A DNA stretch of 64,000 nucleotides from Cupriavidus neocaledonicus (lineage in GTDB: Bacteria > Pseudomonadota > Gammaproteobacteria > Burkholderiales > Burkholderiaceae), in the NCBI RefSeq assembly GCF_000372525.1, contig NZ_AQUR01000094.1, positions 1-64,000 on the forward strand, written 5' to 3'. The notes below the pieces were generated by a model, which did no database searches, was not told where the DNA came from, and was given only the letters and a program-made list of their open reading frames with translations. Both the position numbers and the translations under genes were made by a program. The number at the start of each line of letters is the position of its first letter. The first letter of the stretch is position 1. Positions 1 through 7,529 of this stretch are shown here, piece by piece.

Positions 1-195
1 CTCTCAGAAAACTGACTGACCAGATCCGAAGACCCGGTCACGTTTTGCTGTGCGAGCACTGTATAACTTGAAGCATCACTGTCCGCAGACAGCGGCGTCC
101 GCTACCCAGCGCCCACACTTATCGGTTGTTTGTTTGTTAAAGAACTTCGCTTCCCGGCTTTGCCGTTCAGCGCGCTGCGTTGTCTGCAGCAGAGA
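1..195 (-). other. 5' leader of an rRNA operon (16S lies beyond the left edge)
   Basis: Read on the minus strand, 133-145 gives GTTCTTTAACAAA, a boxA-type antitermination element, followed at once by CCGATAAGTGTGGGCGC. This arrangement is typical of the leader upstream of 16S rRNA in Burkholderiales. No 16S sequence is visible, so the gene must start left of position 1. No ORF in this stretch looks real. A 16S-23S spacer is the alternative, but the strong promoter just upstream favours a true operon leader. Confidence 0.6.
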
Positions 196-201
196 AACGA
201 G

Positions 202-230
202 ATTATGCAGAGCTTTCTTCGTTTCGTCAA
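202..230 (-). promoter_or_regulatory. Sigma-70 promoter of the rRNA operon
   Basis: On the minus strand a -35 TTGACG (225-230) and a -10 CATAAT (202-207) are separated by exactly 17 bp. Just upstream is an A-rich tract (GCAAAAAAGATTG, about 241-253) that could act as an UP element. Transcription would begin near 195 and run left through the boxA leader. The rest of the stretch up to 513 shows no other element I can support. Confidence 0.65.
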
Positions 231-513
231 CCGTTTGCAGCAATCTTTTTTGCTGCCGTCAGCGCCGCAAACCTTGCTGCGCCAACCTCCCGGCCAACCC
301 CGCAACCCTTGCCGCGCCTGACTTGCAGCGCCGCGTTGTGTTGCGAGGGGGCGAATAGTAAGCGAGCGCGACGGGGTTGGCAAGCGATTTTTTCGGGCCA
401 GCCGAAACCGGCACGGATACGCTGCTTCCGGCGCTCCTGACCGGCGGCGAGGCTGCTTATAGAATGGCCGTTCCGGCCCGCGGGGCCGCTCTTTGAAGAG
501 ATGGGGACGTTCG

Positions 514-903
514 ATGACTATCCAAGCGACATGGAAGCCAAGCCAGGGCAACAGCATCTGCCAGCTGACCAACGGCACCGCCGAGTGGCAAGCGGACCTC
601 GACGCATCCGCCGGCGGCGACACGCGCTACCCGAACCCGCATGACTTGCTGGACTCCGCCCTGGCCGCGTGCACGACGCTGACCTTGCAGCTGTATGCGA
701 AGCGCAAGGGCTACGCGGTCACTGACATCCAGGTCTCGGTCGCTCACGAGGAAGCCAACGGCACCTATACGATGCGGCGCGAGGTCAGGGTCAGCGGCGA
801 CCTTTCGCCCCAGATCCTGGAAGACCTGCTGCGCGTCGCCAATCGTTGCCCGGTGCACAAGACCTTGTCCGGCCAGCTTTCGATCCAGACCTCGATAGCC
901 TGA
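514..903 (+). CDS. OsmC-family protein
   Basis: This 129-residue protein has the OsmC/Ohr fold layout: an N-terminal strand region, the first conserved cysteine in AACTT (Cys53), and the second in ANRCPVHKTL (Cys112). Family members reduce organic hydroperoxides with the two cysteines, usually in the cytoplasm. This one is of the YhfA-like OsmC type rather than classical Ohr; the window carries a separate Ohr at 46021-46440. The ATG at 514 is preferred over an upstream TTG (493) because a purine-rich GAGATGGGG sits just before it. It is monocistronic, followed by a Fur-box promoter. Substrate unknown. Confidence 0.85.
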   Translation: MTIQATWKPSQGNSICQLTNGTAEWQADLDASAGGDTRYPNPHDLLDSALAACTTLTLQLYAKRKGYAVTDIQVSVAHEEANGTYTMRREVRVSGDLSPQILEDLLRVANRCPVHKTLSGQLSIQTSIA

Positions 904-929
904 CGGGCGCACCCGCTCACCCGAGGGGC

Positions 930-960
930 TTGCCACAGCAAATGAGAATCGTTAGCATTT
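930..960 (+). promoter_or_regulatory. Fur-box promoter
   Basis: -35 TTGCCA (930-935) and -10 TAGCAT (953-958) are 17 bp apart. A 21-bp Fur-like palindrome, AAATGA...GCATTT (940-960), covers the spacer and the -10. The 19-mer at 938-956 matches the classical 19-bp Fur consensus at 14 positions by eye. Iron-loaded Fur would block RNA polymerase here. The same geometry recurs at 39027-39057 and 55802-55830. Confidence 0.65.
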
Positions 961-964
961 GAGT

Positions 965-1033
965 CCTCGGGTTCTGACACCACCTGAGTCAGCAAATGGG
1001 TTGGCCGGACACCGCATCGTGTCCGGCTTTTTT
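965..1033 (+). ncRNA. Candidate Fur-repressed small RNA
   Basis: A transcript from the Fur-box promoter would start near 965 and stop at the terminator ending about 1033, giving roughly 70 nt. It can form a 5-bp hairpin (CTGAC 974-978 with GTCAG 988-992, loop containing ACCACC), a short single-stranded stretch, and the terminator stem. No start codon with a ribosome site lies inside. Size, iron control and architecture resemble the RyhB/PrrF/NrrF type of iron-sparing RNA. This is inference from layout; no homology was tested. Confidence 0.5.
1004..1033 (+). terminator. Intrinsic terminator
   Basis: A perfect 9-bp stem, GCCGGACAC (1004-1012) with GTGTCCGGC (1019-1027), has a six-base loop and is followed by six T. 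It is too far from the OsmC stop (903) to be its obvious terminator and fits the Fur-box transcript. The rest of the interval up to 1264 holds only a 10-codon Lys/Asn-rich mini-ORF (1207-1239) of doubtful meaning. Confidence 0.85.
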
Positions 1034-1264
1034 CTTTTGCCGGGTGCCGTGTCATGGTCCTGACCGCCCGACGCAATACGCTACGCCGGGATCCGCCCCC
1101 GTTGACCAACGCCCCATGTGCTGTGTTGGCTGGCCCACCAAGTTCAGTCCGGGAAGTGATCAAAACGGCAGTGCCGACACACTCTGTGCCACACCGCCGG
1201 CTTACCATGGCGAAAAGCAAAAACAATAAAAACGCTTAAATAACGAAGCGAGCGGGGGGATGCC

Positions 1265-2086
1265 TTGACCAACTTCATCGAAGCCTATTGCGCGCAGATA
1301 CGGCTGGCGGGCGCCGGCAGCGTGATCGCGAAACCCGTCGTGGTGGCGCGGGACAGCACCTACGCCATGCACTACGTGCCATGCGAATACCTGAATCCGC
1401 AAGCAGCGCTGGTGCTGGTCAGCACCACGCCGGGCCACGCGCACGTGCGGCTGGCCGCCGCGGTGACCGAGGAACTGCTGCACGCCCATGCGCCGGGCCG
1501 CGTGATCCAGCGCGAGAACAAGCGGCGCGTCGAACTGGGCGGCAAGCTGGTGCGGCCCAACCTGATCCGCATGCTCGACCACTTCCGCGTGCCCGAACTG
1601 GTGGGGCTGCCGCATGCCGCCGCCTTGTGGAACGACGGCTTCGAGCGCCTGCAGCCGTTGGCGCTGTTGCCGCATGCCACCACGCGGCGCGGGCTGGCAT
1701 TCGACGGCCCGCTGGAAGAACTGCTCGACGCGCCGATGCTGCGCGACGTCTTCGAAACGCAATTCCTCGGCGCTGTGCGGCAGATGCGGACGGACGCGCT
1801 GTACATCGCCTTGGGCCGCACTGCCTGGGCCGCGCTCCAGCACGCGGTCACGCGCCGGTTGCTGGCGCGTCGCCAGTTGCTGGGAATGATGCCTGTGCCC
1901 GCGCGCGCCGGCAGCATGGTGCGCTACTTCCTGCGGGAGATCGCCGCCAGCGCCCTGTCGGCCAAGGATCCGGTGCGGCATCGCGTGGACTGGCTCGACG
2001 CGGCCCACGCCGAACTGGAATCGAATGTCCGGAAACTGCGCGCCTCCGTTCGGCCTGGCCCGCCTCCCGCCTACCTGATTGCGTGA
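1265..2086 (+). CDS. Uracil-DNA glycosylase-like superfamily protein
   Basis: This 273-residue protein contains ALVLVSTTPGHAHVRLA (about 48-64), which resembles the strand-loop G-I-T-P-G motif of uracil-DNA glycosylase-like proteins. The rest matches nothing I recognise with certainty. No signal peptide or membrane segment is seen, so it is probably cytoplasmic. The start is a TTG preceded by a G-rich AGCGGGGGGA; the next in-frame ATG would remove the conserved N-terminus. It stands alone and ends before two hairpins. The family assignment rests on one motif; DNA repair activity is not shown. Confidence 0.6.
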   Translation: MTNFIEAYCAQIRLAGAGSVIAKPVVVARDSTYAMHYVPCEYLNPQAALVLVSTTPGHAHVRLAAAVTEELLHAHAPGRVIQRENKRRVELGGKLVRPNLIRMLDHFRVPELVGLPHAAALWNDGFERLQPLALLPHATTRRGLAFDGPLEELLDAPMLRDVFETQFLGAVRQMRTDALYIALGRTAWAALQHAVTRRLLARRQLLGMMPVPARAGSMVRYFLREIAASALSAKDPVRHRVDWLDAAHAELESNVRKLRASVRPGPPPAYLIA

Positions 2087-2117
2087 GCGGACGCTCGCAT
2101 TCATGCTTGTGATTCAT

Positions 2118-2139
2118 AGACCCCACGGAAGTGGGGTCT
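2118..2139 (+). other. Stable hairpin with GGAA loop
   Basis: AGACCCCAC (2118-2126) pairs perfectly with GTGGGGTCT (2131-2139) around a GGAA tetraloop, 32 bp after the stop of the UDG-like gene. There is no T-run, so it may protect the mRNA 3' end or act with the terminator that follows. Confidence 0.5.
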
Positions 2140-2203
2140 TGAGCCCCCGCTTTGCGCCGATAACGTCTCCTGAGGAATTTGACACTCCTCGCATTCCCGA
2201 TTT

Positions 2204-2231
2204 GCGGCCCCTCGTGGGCCGCGATTTTTTT
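2204..2231 (+). terminator. Intrinsic terminator
   Basis: GCGGCCC (2204-2210) pairs with GGGCCGC (2216-2222) around CTCGT and is followed by GA and seven T. It ends the transcript of the UDG-like gene. Confidence 0.85.
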
Positions 2232-2315
2232 GTGCTGGTCAGATCCGACAGGGTGCACGGCGCGCGGGCACACGGTTTGCGTTCGATCCCACGTCTCGTA
2301 TTCCGCTGACCCGCC

Positions 2316-3065
2316 ATGACGACCCTCCATGCATTGCTCCTTGCCTTGTGTGCCACCCTGCTGCTCGCCCCGCTCTCGGCGCCGGCCCAAGGCGGCAAGC
2401 CCTGACTTGTCGTTTCCGAGCGCAAGCCGGGCGGCGTGCTGCCGGCGGACTGGAAAAATTTACCGGTTGCCGAAGGCAAGGCCAGGACCGAGTACCAACT
2501 GGTCACGGATGGCGGCAGCACGGTGCTGAGGGCCCAAGCCAACGGGTCGGCGTCCGCGCTGATGCATGCGGGCGACGTGGACCTGTCGCGCACGCCCGTG
2601 GTGGCCTGGCGCTGGAAGGCAGACGGCGCGATACCGGGCGCCGACAACCGCGACGGCGCGCGCGAGGACGCGCCGGCACGGCTGGTGTTCTTCTTCGACG
2701 GCGACACCAGCAAGCTTTCGCTGCGCGACCGCGCCGCGATGCAACTGGCCAGGACCGTGGCGGGCGAGGAACTGCCCTATGCCACACTGATGTATGTCTG
2801 GTCGACCAGTTCCGCGCCCGGCAGCGTCATCCCCAACCCGCATACCGGGCGCGTGCAGATGATCGTGGTCTCCGGCGCCGACGATGCCGGCAAATGGCAG
2901 AACCTGCGGCGCAATCTGGCGCGGGACTATGAACGCGTATTCCACGAGCCGCCCGGTCCGCTCAAGGCCTACGGCATCATGACGGACACCGACAATACCC
3001 ACGCCGCCACCCGCGCCTGGTATGGCGATATCCGCTTCCTGCCTGGCACCGCGGCGAAGGACTAG
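2316..3065 (+). pseudogene. DUF3047 exported protein interrupted by in-frame TGA
   Basis: The ATG at 2316 starts a clean signal peptide (hydrophobic LLLALCATLLLAPLSA, then APAQ). After 29 codons the frame meets TGA at 2403-2405. The same frame then continues uninterrupted (LVVSERKPGGVLPADWKNLP...) to 3065 and carries a complete DUF3047 domain, including RLVFFFDGD and YVWSTSSAPG. The body alone could only start at a GTG (2436), without an export signal. This looks like one gene of about 249 codons with a nonsense mutation or a sequencing error; a lost Trp or Arg codon is plausible. DUF3047 proteins are periplasmic and of unknown function. The stop overlaps that of the convergent lipoate ligase-like gene in the palindrome CTAG. 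Confidence 0.75.
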
Positions 3066-3823
3066 GCTGGGGCAGGATGCTGTCCGAGGCTGTATCGCAG
3101 CGCGTCCGAGACCTCGGCCATCAGCACGGCATCGTCCTGCGGGACACACCCGGCGGCCGCAAGCGCCTCGCGCACGCTGACGACCTTGCCCGCGTCATAA
3201 CGCCGCTCGCTGCCGATCGCCGCCTCGAAGGCATTGGCGCGCGCATTGATCTGCTCCGGGTCGGCGCTGACCAGCAGCACCGCATGGGCCAGCACCAGGT
3301 GGCGCTGGCCGTCGGCCGCCTGCAGGGCCGCTGGCGCACGCCGCCAGTACTGGGCCGTGCCGGCGATCTTGCGGGCGCCTTCGGGCGGGCCCCAGGCGAG
3401 GTTGTAGCGGCCATCGCAAAAGGAGCCGGCCACGGCTTGCCAGTGGGTCTCGATGCCGAGCGTGCGCAGCGCGCCGCCGATCACCGCGCACAGGTGCAGG
3501 TAGACCGCGTCGCTGAGGGCGCCGGGCGGCTGTCCGACGGGGTAAGCGAGGCTCAGGTTGAGGATGCCCGGACCCTGGGGAACCAGGCCACCGCCCGACA
3601 TGCGCAGGAACACCGGACAACCCCGCTGCGCGAAATCGGCGCGTGCGCGCTCCAGCGCCGCGTGGCGCAGGTAGGTGCGCGGCACCACCAGCGACAGCGG
3701 TGCCTCCCACAGCCGTGCTACCTGCCGGCCCTGCGCCGCGAGTTCGAGCAGCGCCAGTTCTTCCTGCAGCGGGTCGCTGCACGCGTGGTCCGGGGCGACG
3801 GGATCGACAAGTTCAAACGGCAT
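3062..3823 (-). CDS. Lipoate-protein ligase A family protein
   Basis: This 253-residue protein of the biotin/lipoate ligase fold has RMSGGGLVPQGPGILN (74-89), the lipoate-binding GGG segment. Lys152 in ARKIAGTAQ corresponds to the catalytic lysine of LplA. Such enzymes attach lipoate or octanoate to E2 subunits. It is the last gene of the leftward aco unit, 46 bp after the CMD-like gene, and its probable client is the lipoyl domain of AcoC. The ATG at 3823 puts the domain at the N-terminus; an upstream ATG (3886) would overlap the previous gene by 17 bp and add a low-complexity tail. The Kennedy-type C-terminal domain of full-length LplA is absent, so activation or transfer may be split. Confidence 0.75.
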   Translation of the reverse strand: MPFELVDPVAPDHACSDPLQEELALLELAAQGRQVARLWEAPLSLVVPRTYLRHAALERARADFAQRGCPVFLRMSGGGLVPQGPGILNLSLAYPVGQPPGALSDAVYLHLCAVIGGALRTLGIETHWQAVAGSFCDGRYNLAWGPPEGARKIAGTAQYWRRAPAALQAADGQRHLVLAHAVLLVSADPEQINARANAFEAAIGSERRYDAGKVVSVREALAAAGCVPQDDAVLMAEVSDALRYSLGQHPAPA

Positions 3824-3869
3824 CGGTGGGAAGCTGCCCGGGAATGGCAATGCGCCGAGTCTAGCAACC

Positions 3870-4211
3870 CTAGGCGTTGAGCGCATCGAAATACGCCAGC
3901 GCCTTGGCGGCGTACATGGCGCCGGGCCCGCCACCCATCTCGATATTGACGGCCAGCACTTCGGCCAGTTGCTCGCGGCTCGCGCGATGGCGCAGCGCCT
4001 GGCTGGTGTGGAACAGCACGCAGTCGTCGCAGCCCTTCTGCACGGCCAGCGCGACCGCCACCAGTTCCTTGATTTCGGCAGGCAGGCTGCCCTGCTGCGT
4101 GGCGGCTTTCATCACGCCCTGGAAGGCGCTCATCGCGGCGGGCTGGGCCTGGCCGAGCGCGCCGAATTGCTTGTTGATGTCCGCCAGGCGGGTCTTCAGG
4201 TCTGTGGTCAT
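3870..4211 (-). CDS. Carboxymuconolactone decarboxylase (AhpD-like) family protein
   Basis: This 113-residue all-alpha protein has the AhpD-type redox signature KGCDDCVLFHT: Cys61 and Cys64 in CxxC with His68. Members with CxxC act as thiol-disulfide or peroxidase partners; AhpD works with a lipoylated E2. It lies between acoC and a lipoate ligase-like gene in the same direction, so a link to the lipoyl domain of the acetoin dehydrogenase complex is plausible. That link is inference. A GGAGG-type ribosome site precedes the ATG at 4211. True decarboxylase activity is unlikely given the size and the CxxC motif. Confidence 0.8.
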   Translation of the reverse strand: MTTDLKTRLADINKQFGALGQAQPAAMSAFQGVMKAATQQGSLPAEIKELVAVALAVQKGCDDCVLFHTSQALRHRASREQLAEVLAVNIEMGGGPGAMYAAKALAYFDALNA

Positions 4212-4251
4212 GTGGAGGTGTCCTTTGGTAGATTGGCCCCGGGCGTTGCCT

Positions 4252-4275
4252 GGACGGCGCGACGCGGCGCCGTCC
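4252..4275 (-). other. Intergenic hairpin downstream of acoC
   Basis: A perfect 9-bp stem (GGACGGCGC with GCGCCGTCC, loop of six) lies between acoC and the CMD-like gene without a T-run. It could stabilise the upstream acoXABC message or weaken readthrough. Confidence 0.45.
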
Positions 4276-4283
4276 GGGCGGCA

Positions 4284-5399
4284 TCAACCGGCCAGGTGGG
4301 TCTTCAGCAGCGCGTTGAAGTCGTTGGCCTTCTCCATCTGGCTCATGTGGCCAGCGTCGGGGAAGACCTTGACGCTGGCACCCGGCGGCGCGGCTTCGGC
4401 ATGTTGGGCGGGGATGATGCGGTCCTGGCCGCCCCACACCACCAGCACGCGCTTGCCGCTTTCGGCCAGGCGCTGGCCCGGTTGCTCGCGCTGCCGGCCG
4501 CCGGCGAAAAGTCCCTGACCGAGCGCGGTCAGCGCCTCGTCGACGCCATCGAGCCGCTTGTAGCGCAACAGGTCGTCCAGCATCTGCCGGCTCACCAGCC
4601 CCGGGTCAGCAAACAGCAGTTCGACCACGGGCTTGAGCTCGCGCCGCGACTGTGCCTTGACGAAGCCTTCGGTATAGTCGCTGTTGACGGCCTCGCCAAA
4701 GCCCACCGGCGACACCAGCGCCACCGACAGCACCCGCTGCGGCGCATCCACCGCCAACTGCGCGGCCACGCCGCCGCCCATCGAATGGCCGACCACATGC
4801 GCGGCGTCGATCCCGGCCTCGTCCATGAAGCGCGCTACAAAGCCGGCCATCTGCGCCAGCGTCGTGCCCGCGAGCCGCGGCGACGACTGTCCGTGGCCGG
4901 GCAGGTCGAGCGCCACCACGGTGTACGCGTCGGCCAGGGGCTCGAGGTTGAACAGCCAGTTGTCCAGGTCGCCGCCAAAGCCGTGGATGAAGAGCACGGT
5001 CTGGGCGCCGTCGCCCTTGCGGGCATAGCGGACCCGGATGCCGTCGACTTCGGCGAACTGGTACGCGGCGGCGGCATCCTCGTCGCCGCCGTCGTCCGCC
5101 GGCGTTTCATAAGCCGCCACGTATTCATCGATCTGCGCATCGCTCACCTCCGCAGGGGCCAGCACGCCAAGCAGCGCCTTCACCGGCAGCACGTCGCCGG
5201 CCTGCGCCACCTTGCGGCGCAGCGTGCCCGCGTCGGGGGCCTCCACCGCATTGGCGATCTTGTCGGTTTCCACGTCGAGGATCGGCATGCCCACGGTGAT
5301 CTCGGTGCCTTCGTCGACCAGCCAGGCATTGACCGTGCCCTCCTTCATCGACAGGCCCCATTTGGGCATCACGATCGGGGTGATTGCATCCGTTGCCAT
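4284..5399 (-). CDS. acoC: Acetoin dehydrogenase E2, dihydrolipoamide acetyltransferase
   Basis: AcoC transfers the acetyl group of acetoin cleavage to CoA. The 371-residue protein has an N-terminal lipoyl domain with the lipoylated lysine in VETDKIANA (Lys47). A linker of about 20 Asp/Ala residues follows, then an alpha/beta-hydrolase fold in place of the usual E2 catalytic domain. The triad is visible: Ser206 (GHSMGGG), Asp326 (GGQDRI) and His351 (DAGHMS). The ATG overlaps the acoB stop in ATGA, implying translational coupling. No E3 (dihydrolipoamide dehydrogenase) is encoded nearby, so the complex presumably borrows one from another locus. Confidence 0.93.
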   Translation of the reverse strand: MATDAITPIVMPKWGLSMKEGTVNAWLVDEGTEITVGMPILDVETDKIANAVEAPDAGTLRRKVAQAGDVLPVKALLGVLAPAEVSDAQIDEYVAAYETPADDGGDEDAAAAYQFAEVDGIRVRYARKGDGAQTVLFIHGFGGDLDNWLFNLEPLADAYTVVALDLPGHGQSSPRLAGTTLAQMAGFVARFMDEAGIDAAHVVGHSMGGGVAAQLAVDAPQRVLSVALVSPVGFGEAVNSDYTEGFVKAQSRRELKPVVELLFADPGLVSRQMLDDLLRYKRLDGVDEALTALGQGLFAGGRQREQPGQRLAESGKRVLVVWGGQDRIIPAQHAEAAPPGASVKVFPDAGHMSQMEKANDFNALLKTHLAG

Positions 5400-6415
5400 C
5401 AGTGCTTGCCTCCCTTCACGGTCTTGCGCGCGGCATTGACGATCTGTGCCGCGCTGGGGATATACAGGTCTTCCAGCGTGGGCGAGAACGGCACCGGCGT
5501 ATGCGGGGGGCACACCATCTCGATGCCGGCCTTGAGCGCACCGAAGGCCTGCTGCGCAACCTGCGCGGAGATATCGGTGGCGATATTGCAGCGCGGGCTG
5601 GCTTCATCCACAACGACCAGGCGCCCGGTGTTCTCTACCGACTCGAGCACCGTATCCATGTCCAGCGGCGACAGCGTGCGCAGGTCGACGATCTCGGCCT
5701 CGATTCCCTCCTTCGCCAGCGTCGCCGCCGCCTCCAGCGCGCGATGCACCATCAGCCCGTAGGTGACGATGGTCACGTCCTTGCCGTCGCGCACGATATT
5801 GGCCTCGCCGAACGGGATGGCATAGGCGCCTTCCGGCACGTCGCCTTCCAGCCCGTAGAGATTCTTGTGCTCGCAGAAGATCACCGGGTCGTTGTCGCGG
5901 ATCGCCTGGATCAGCAGCCCCTTGGTGTCGTACGGCGTGGACGGGCACACCACCTTCAGGCCGGGGATATGCGTGAACAGCGGCGTCAGCATCTGGCTGT
6001 GCTGCGCGGCGGCGCGGAAGCCCGCGCCGACCATGGCGCGGATCACCACCGGAGTCTCGGCCTTGCCGCCGAACATGTAGCGGAATTTGGCGGCCTGATT
6101 GAAGATCTGGTCGAAGCAAACGCCCATGAAGTCGATAAACATCAGTTCGGCGATCGGGCGCATGCCGCAGGCGGCGGCGCCGATGGCCGCGCCCACGTAG
6201 GCGGACTCGGACAGTGGCGTGTCCAGCAGCCGGTCGCCATGCTTGGCGTACAGGCCCTTGGTCACGCCCAGCACGCCGCCCCAGGCGTCCTTCTCGCCGT
6301 CCGCGCCGGCGCCGCCGACGATGTCCTCGCCCAGCATGATGACGCTGGGGTCGCGGGTCATTTCCTGGTCGATCGCCTCGTTGATCGCCAGCTTGATGCT
6401 CAGTTTGCGAGCCAT
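5399..6415 (-). CDS. acoB: Acetoin dehydrogenase E1 component, beta subunit
   Basis: This 338-residue transketolase-type beta subunit of a 2-oxoacid-dehydrogenase-like E1 starts with MARKLSIKLAINEA and has the expected GEDIVGGAG, FIDFMG and DEASPRCNI segments. Together with AcoA it binds thiamine diphosphate and cleaves acetoin into acetaldehyde and a lipoyl-bound acetyl group. The ATG at 6415 follows a GGAGACA ribosome site. The long alternative frame extending upstream runs antisense-like through acoA and is not used. It is translationally coupled to acoC. Confidence 0.94.
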   Translation of the reverse strand: MARKLSIKLAINEAIDQEMTRDPSVIMLGEDIVGGAGADGEKDAWGGVLGVTKGLYAKHGDRLLDTPLSESAYVGAAIGAAACGMRPIAELMFIDFMGVCFDQIFNQAAKFRYMFGGKAETPVVIRAMVGAGFRAAAQHSQMLTPLFTHIPGLKVVCPSTPYDTKGLLIQAIRDNDPVIFCEHKNLYGLEGDVPEGAYAIPFGEANIVRDGKDVTIVTYGLMVHRALEAAATLAKEGIEAEIVDLRTLSPLDMDTVLESVENTGRLVVVDEASPRCNIATDISAQVAQQAFGALKAGIEMVCPPHTPVPFSPTLEDLYIPSAAQIVNAARKTVKGGKH

Positions 6416-6450
6416 GTCTGTCTCCTGATAATTGGTTTGCGCGGGGCGGA

Positions 6451-7464
6451 TCAGTAGCTGACGTAGACGTCGGTCAGCAGGTCTTCCGGGCCCGGCTGCG
6501 GCGCCGCCTTGGCTTGCTGCACGGCGTGGTCGATCAGCGCGGCGACTTCGCGGTCGATCGCGTCGAGCTCTTCGCGCGCGATCACGCCGGCCTGCGTCAC
6601 GGTGCGGCCGAACAGCTTCAGGCAATCCTTGTTGGCGCGGATGTCGTCGAGTTCCCCGGCGGCGCGGTAGGTCTGCGCATCGCCTTCGAAGTGGCCGTAG
6701 AAGCGGACCATCTTGCATTCGAGCAGCGACGGCCCGCCGCCTTCGCGCGCGCGCCGGATGACTTCGCCGGCGGCTTCGTGGACCGCGAAGAAGTCCGTGC
6801 CGTCGACGGTCACGCCCGGGATGCCGAAGCCCGCGGCGCGGTCGACGTAGCTGTCGACCGCGGTGCCGTAGTCGCGCGAGGTCGATTCGGCGTAGCCGTT
6901 GTTCTCGATCACGAAAATCACCGGCAGGTTCCACACCGCGGCCAGGTTCAGGCTTTCCAGGAAGGTGCCCTGGTTGGAAGCGCCGTCGCCGCAGAAGGTG
7001 ATGCCGACCTCGCCCTTGCCGCGGAACTTGGCCGCCAGCGCGGCGCCGCAGATCAGCGGGGCGCCCGCGCCGAGGATGCCGTTGGCGCCCATCATGCCCT
7101 TGGACAGGTCGGCGATATGCATCGAGCCGCCCTTGCCGTTGCACGAGCCGCCCTTCTTGCCGTAGATCTCCTTCATCATCGCCACCGGGTCGACGCCCTT
7201 GGCAATGCAGTGGCCATGGCCGCGGTGCGTGCTGGCGATGCGGTCGCCGTCGTGCAGGTGATGCAGGATGCCGACGCCCGCGGCTTCCTCGCCCGCGTAC
7301 AGGTGGACGAAGCCCGGGATGTCGCCGCGCGCGAAATCCACGTGCAGGCGCTCCTCGAAGTCGCGGATGGTGCGCATCTTGCGGTACACCGTCAGCAGCG
7401 TCTCCTTGTCGAGCGGCAGCGCCGCACGAGGTTGTGCCGGATCTTGCGAAGCTCTGGCTGTCAT
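6451..7464 (-). CDS. acoA: Acetoin dehydrogenase E1 component, alpha subunit
   Basis: This 337-residue E1 alpha subunit carries the thiamine-diphosphate motif from GDG (159-161, in FCGDGASNQG) to ENN (187-189). Other conserved segments are HRGHGHCIAKG, GKGGSMHIAD and MMGANGILGAGAP. It works with AcoB in the acetoin cleavage step. The ATG at 7464 is preceded by a GGAGACAGAC ribosome site, which decides it over an ATG ten codons upstream. It is separated by 35 bp from acoB and 65 bp from acoX. Confidence 0.94.
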   Translation of the reverse strand: MTARASQDPAQPRAALPLDKETLLTVYRKMRTIRDFEERLHVDFARGDIPGFVHLYAGEEAAGVGILHHLHDGDRIASTHRGHGHCIAKGVDPVAMMKEIYGKKGGSCNGKGGSMHIADLSKGMMGANGILGAGAPLICGAALAAKFRGKGEVGITFCGDGASNQGTFLESLNLAAVWNLPVIFVIENNGYAESTSRDYGTAVDSYVDRAAGFGIPGVTVDGTDFFAVHEAAGEVIRRAREGGGPSLLECKMVRFYGHFEGDAQTYRAAGELDDIRANKDCLKLFGRTVTQAGVIAREELDAIDREVAALIDHAVQQAKAAPQPGPEDLLTDVYVSY

Positions 7465-7529
7465 GTCTGTCTCCTTCGTTTTCAGGTGTTGCACTTCAAG
7501 AAAATCGGGGCATGCGCGGCCTGGCGTGC

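Noticed and set aside
1207..1239. Ten-codon Lys/Asn-rich mini-ORF before the UDG-like gene
   Set aside because: No ribosome site, no attenuator structure around it; not enough to call a leader peptide.
2403..2405. Selenocysteine codon in the DUF3047 gene
   Set aside because: No stem-loop of SECIS type is seen just after the TGA, and DUF3047 is not known as a selenoprotein family; nonsense mutation or sequencing error is simpler.
3675..5762. Open frame of 695 codons on the plus strand across the lipoate ligase, CMD and acoC/acoB region
   Set aside because: It is antisense to well-supported genes, is Arg/His/Gln-rich with no domain, and is explained by high-GC third-position bias.
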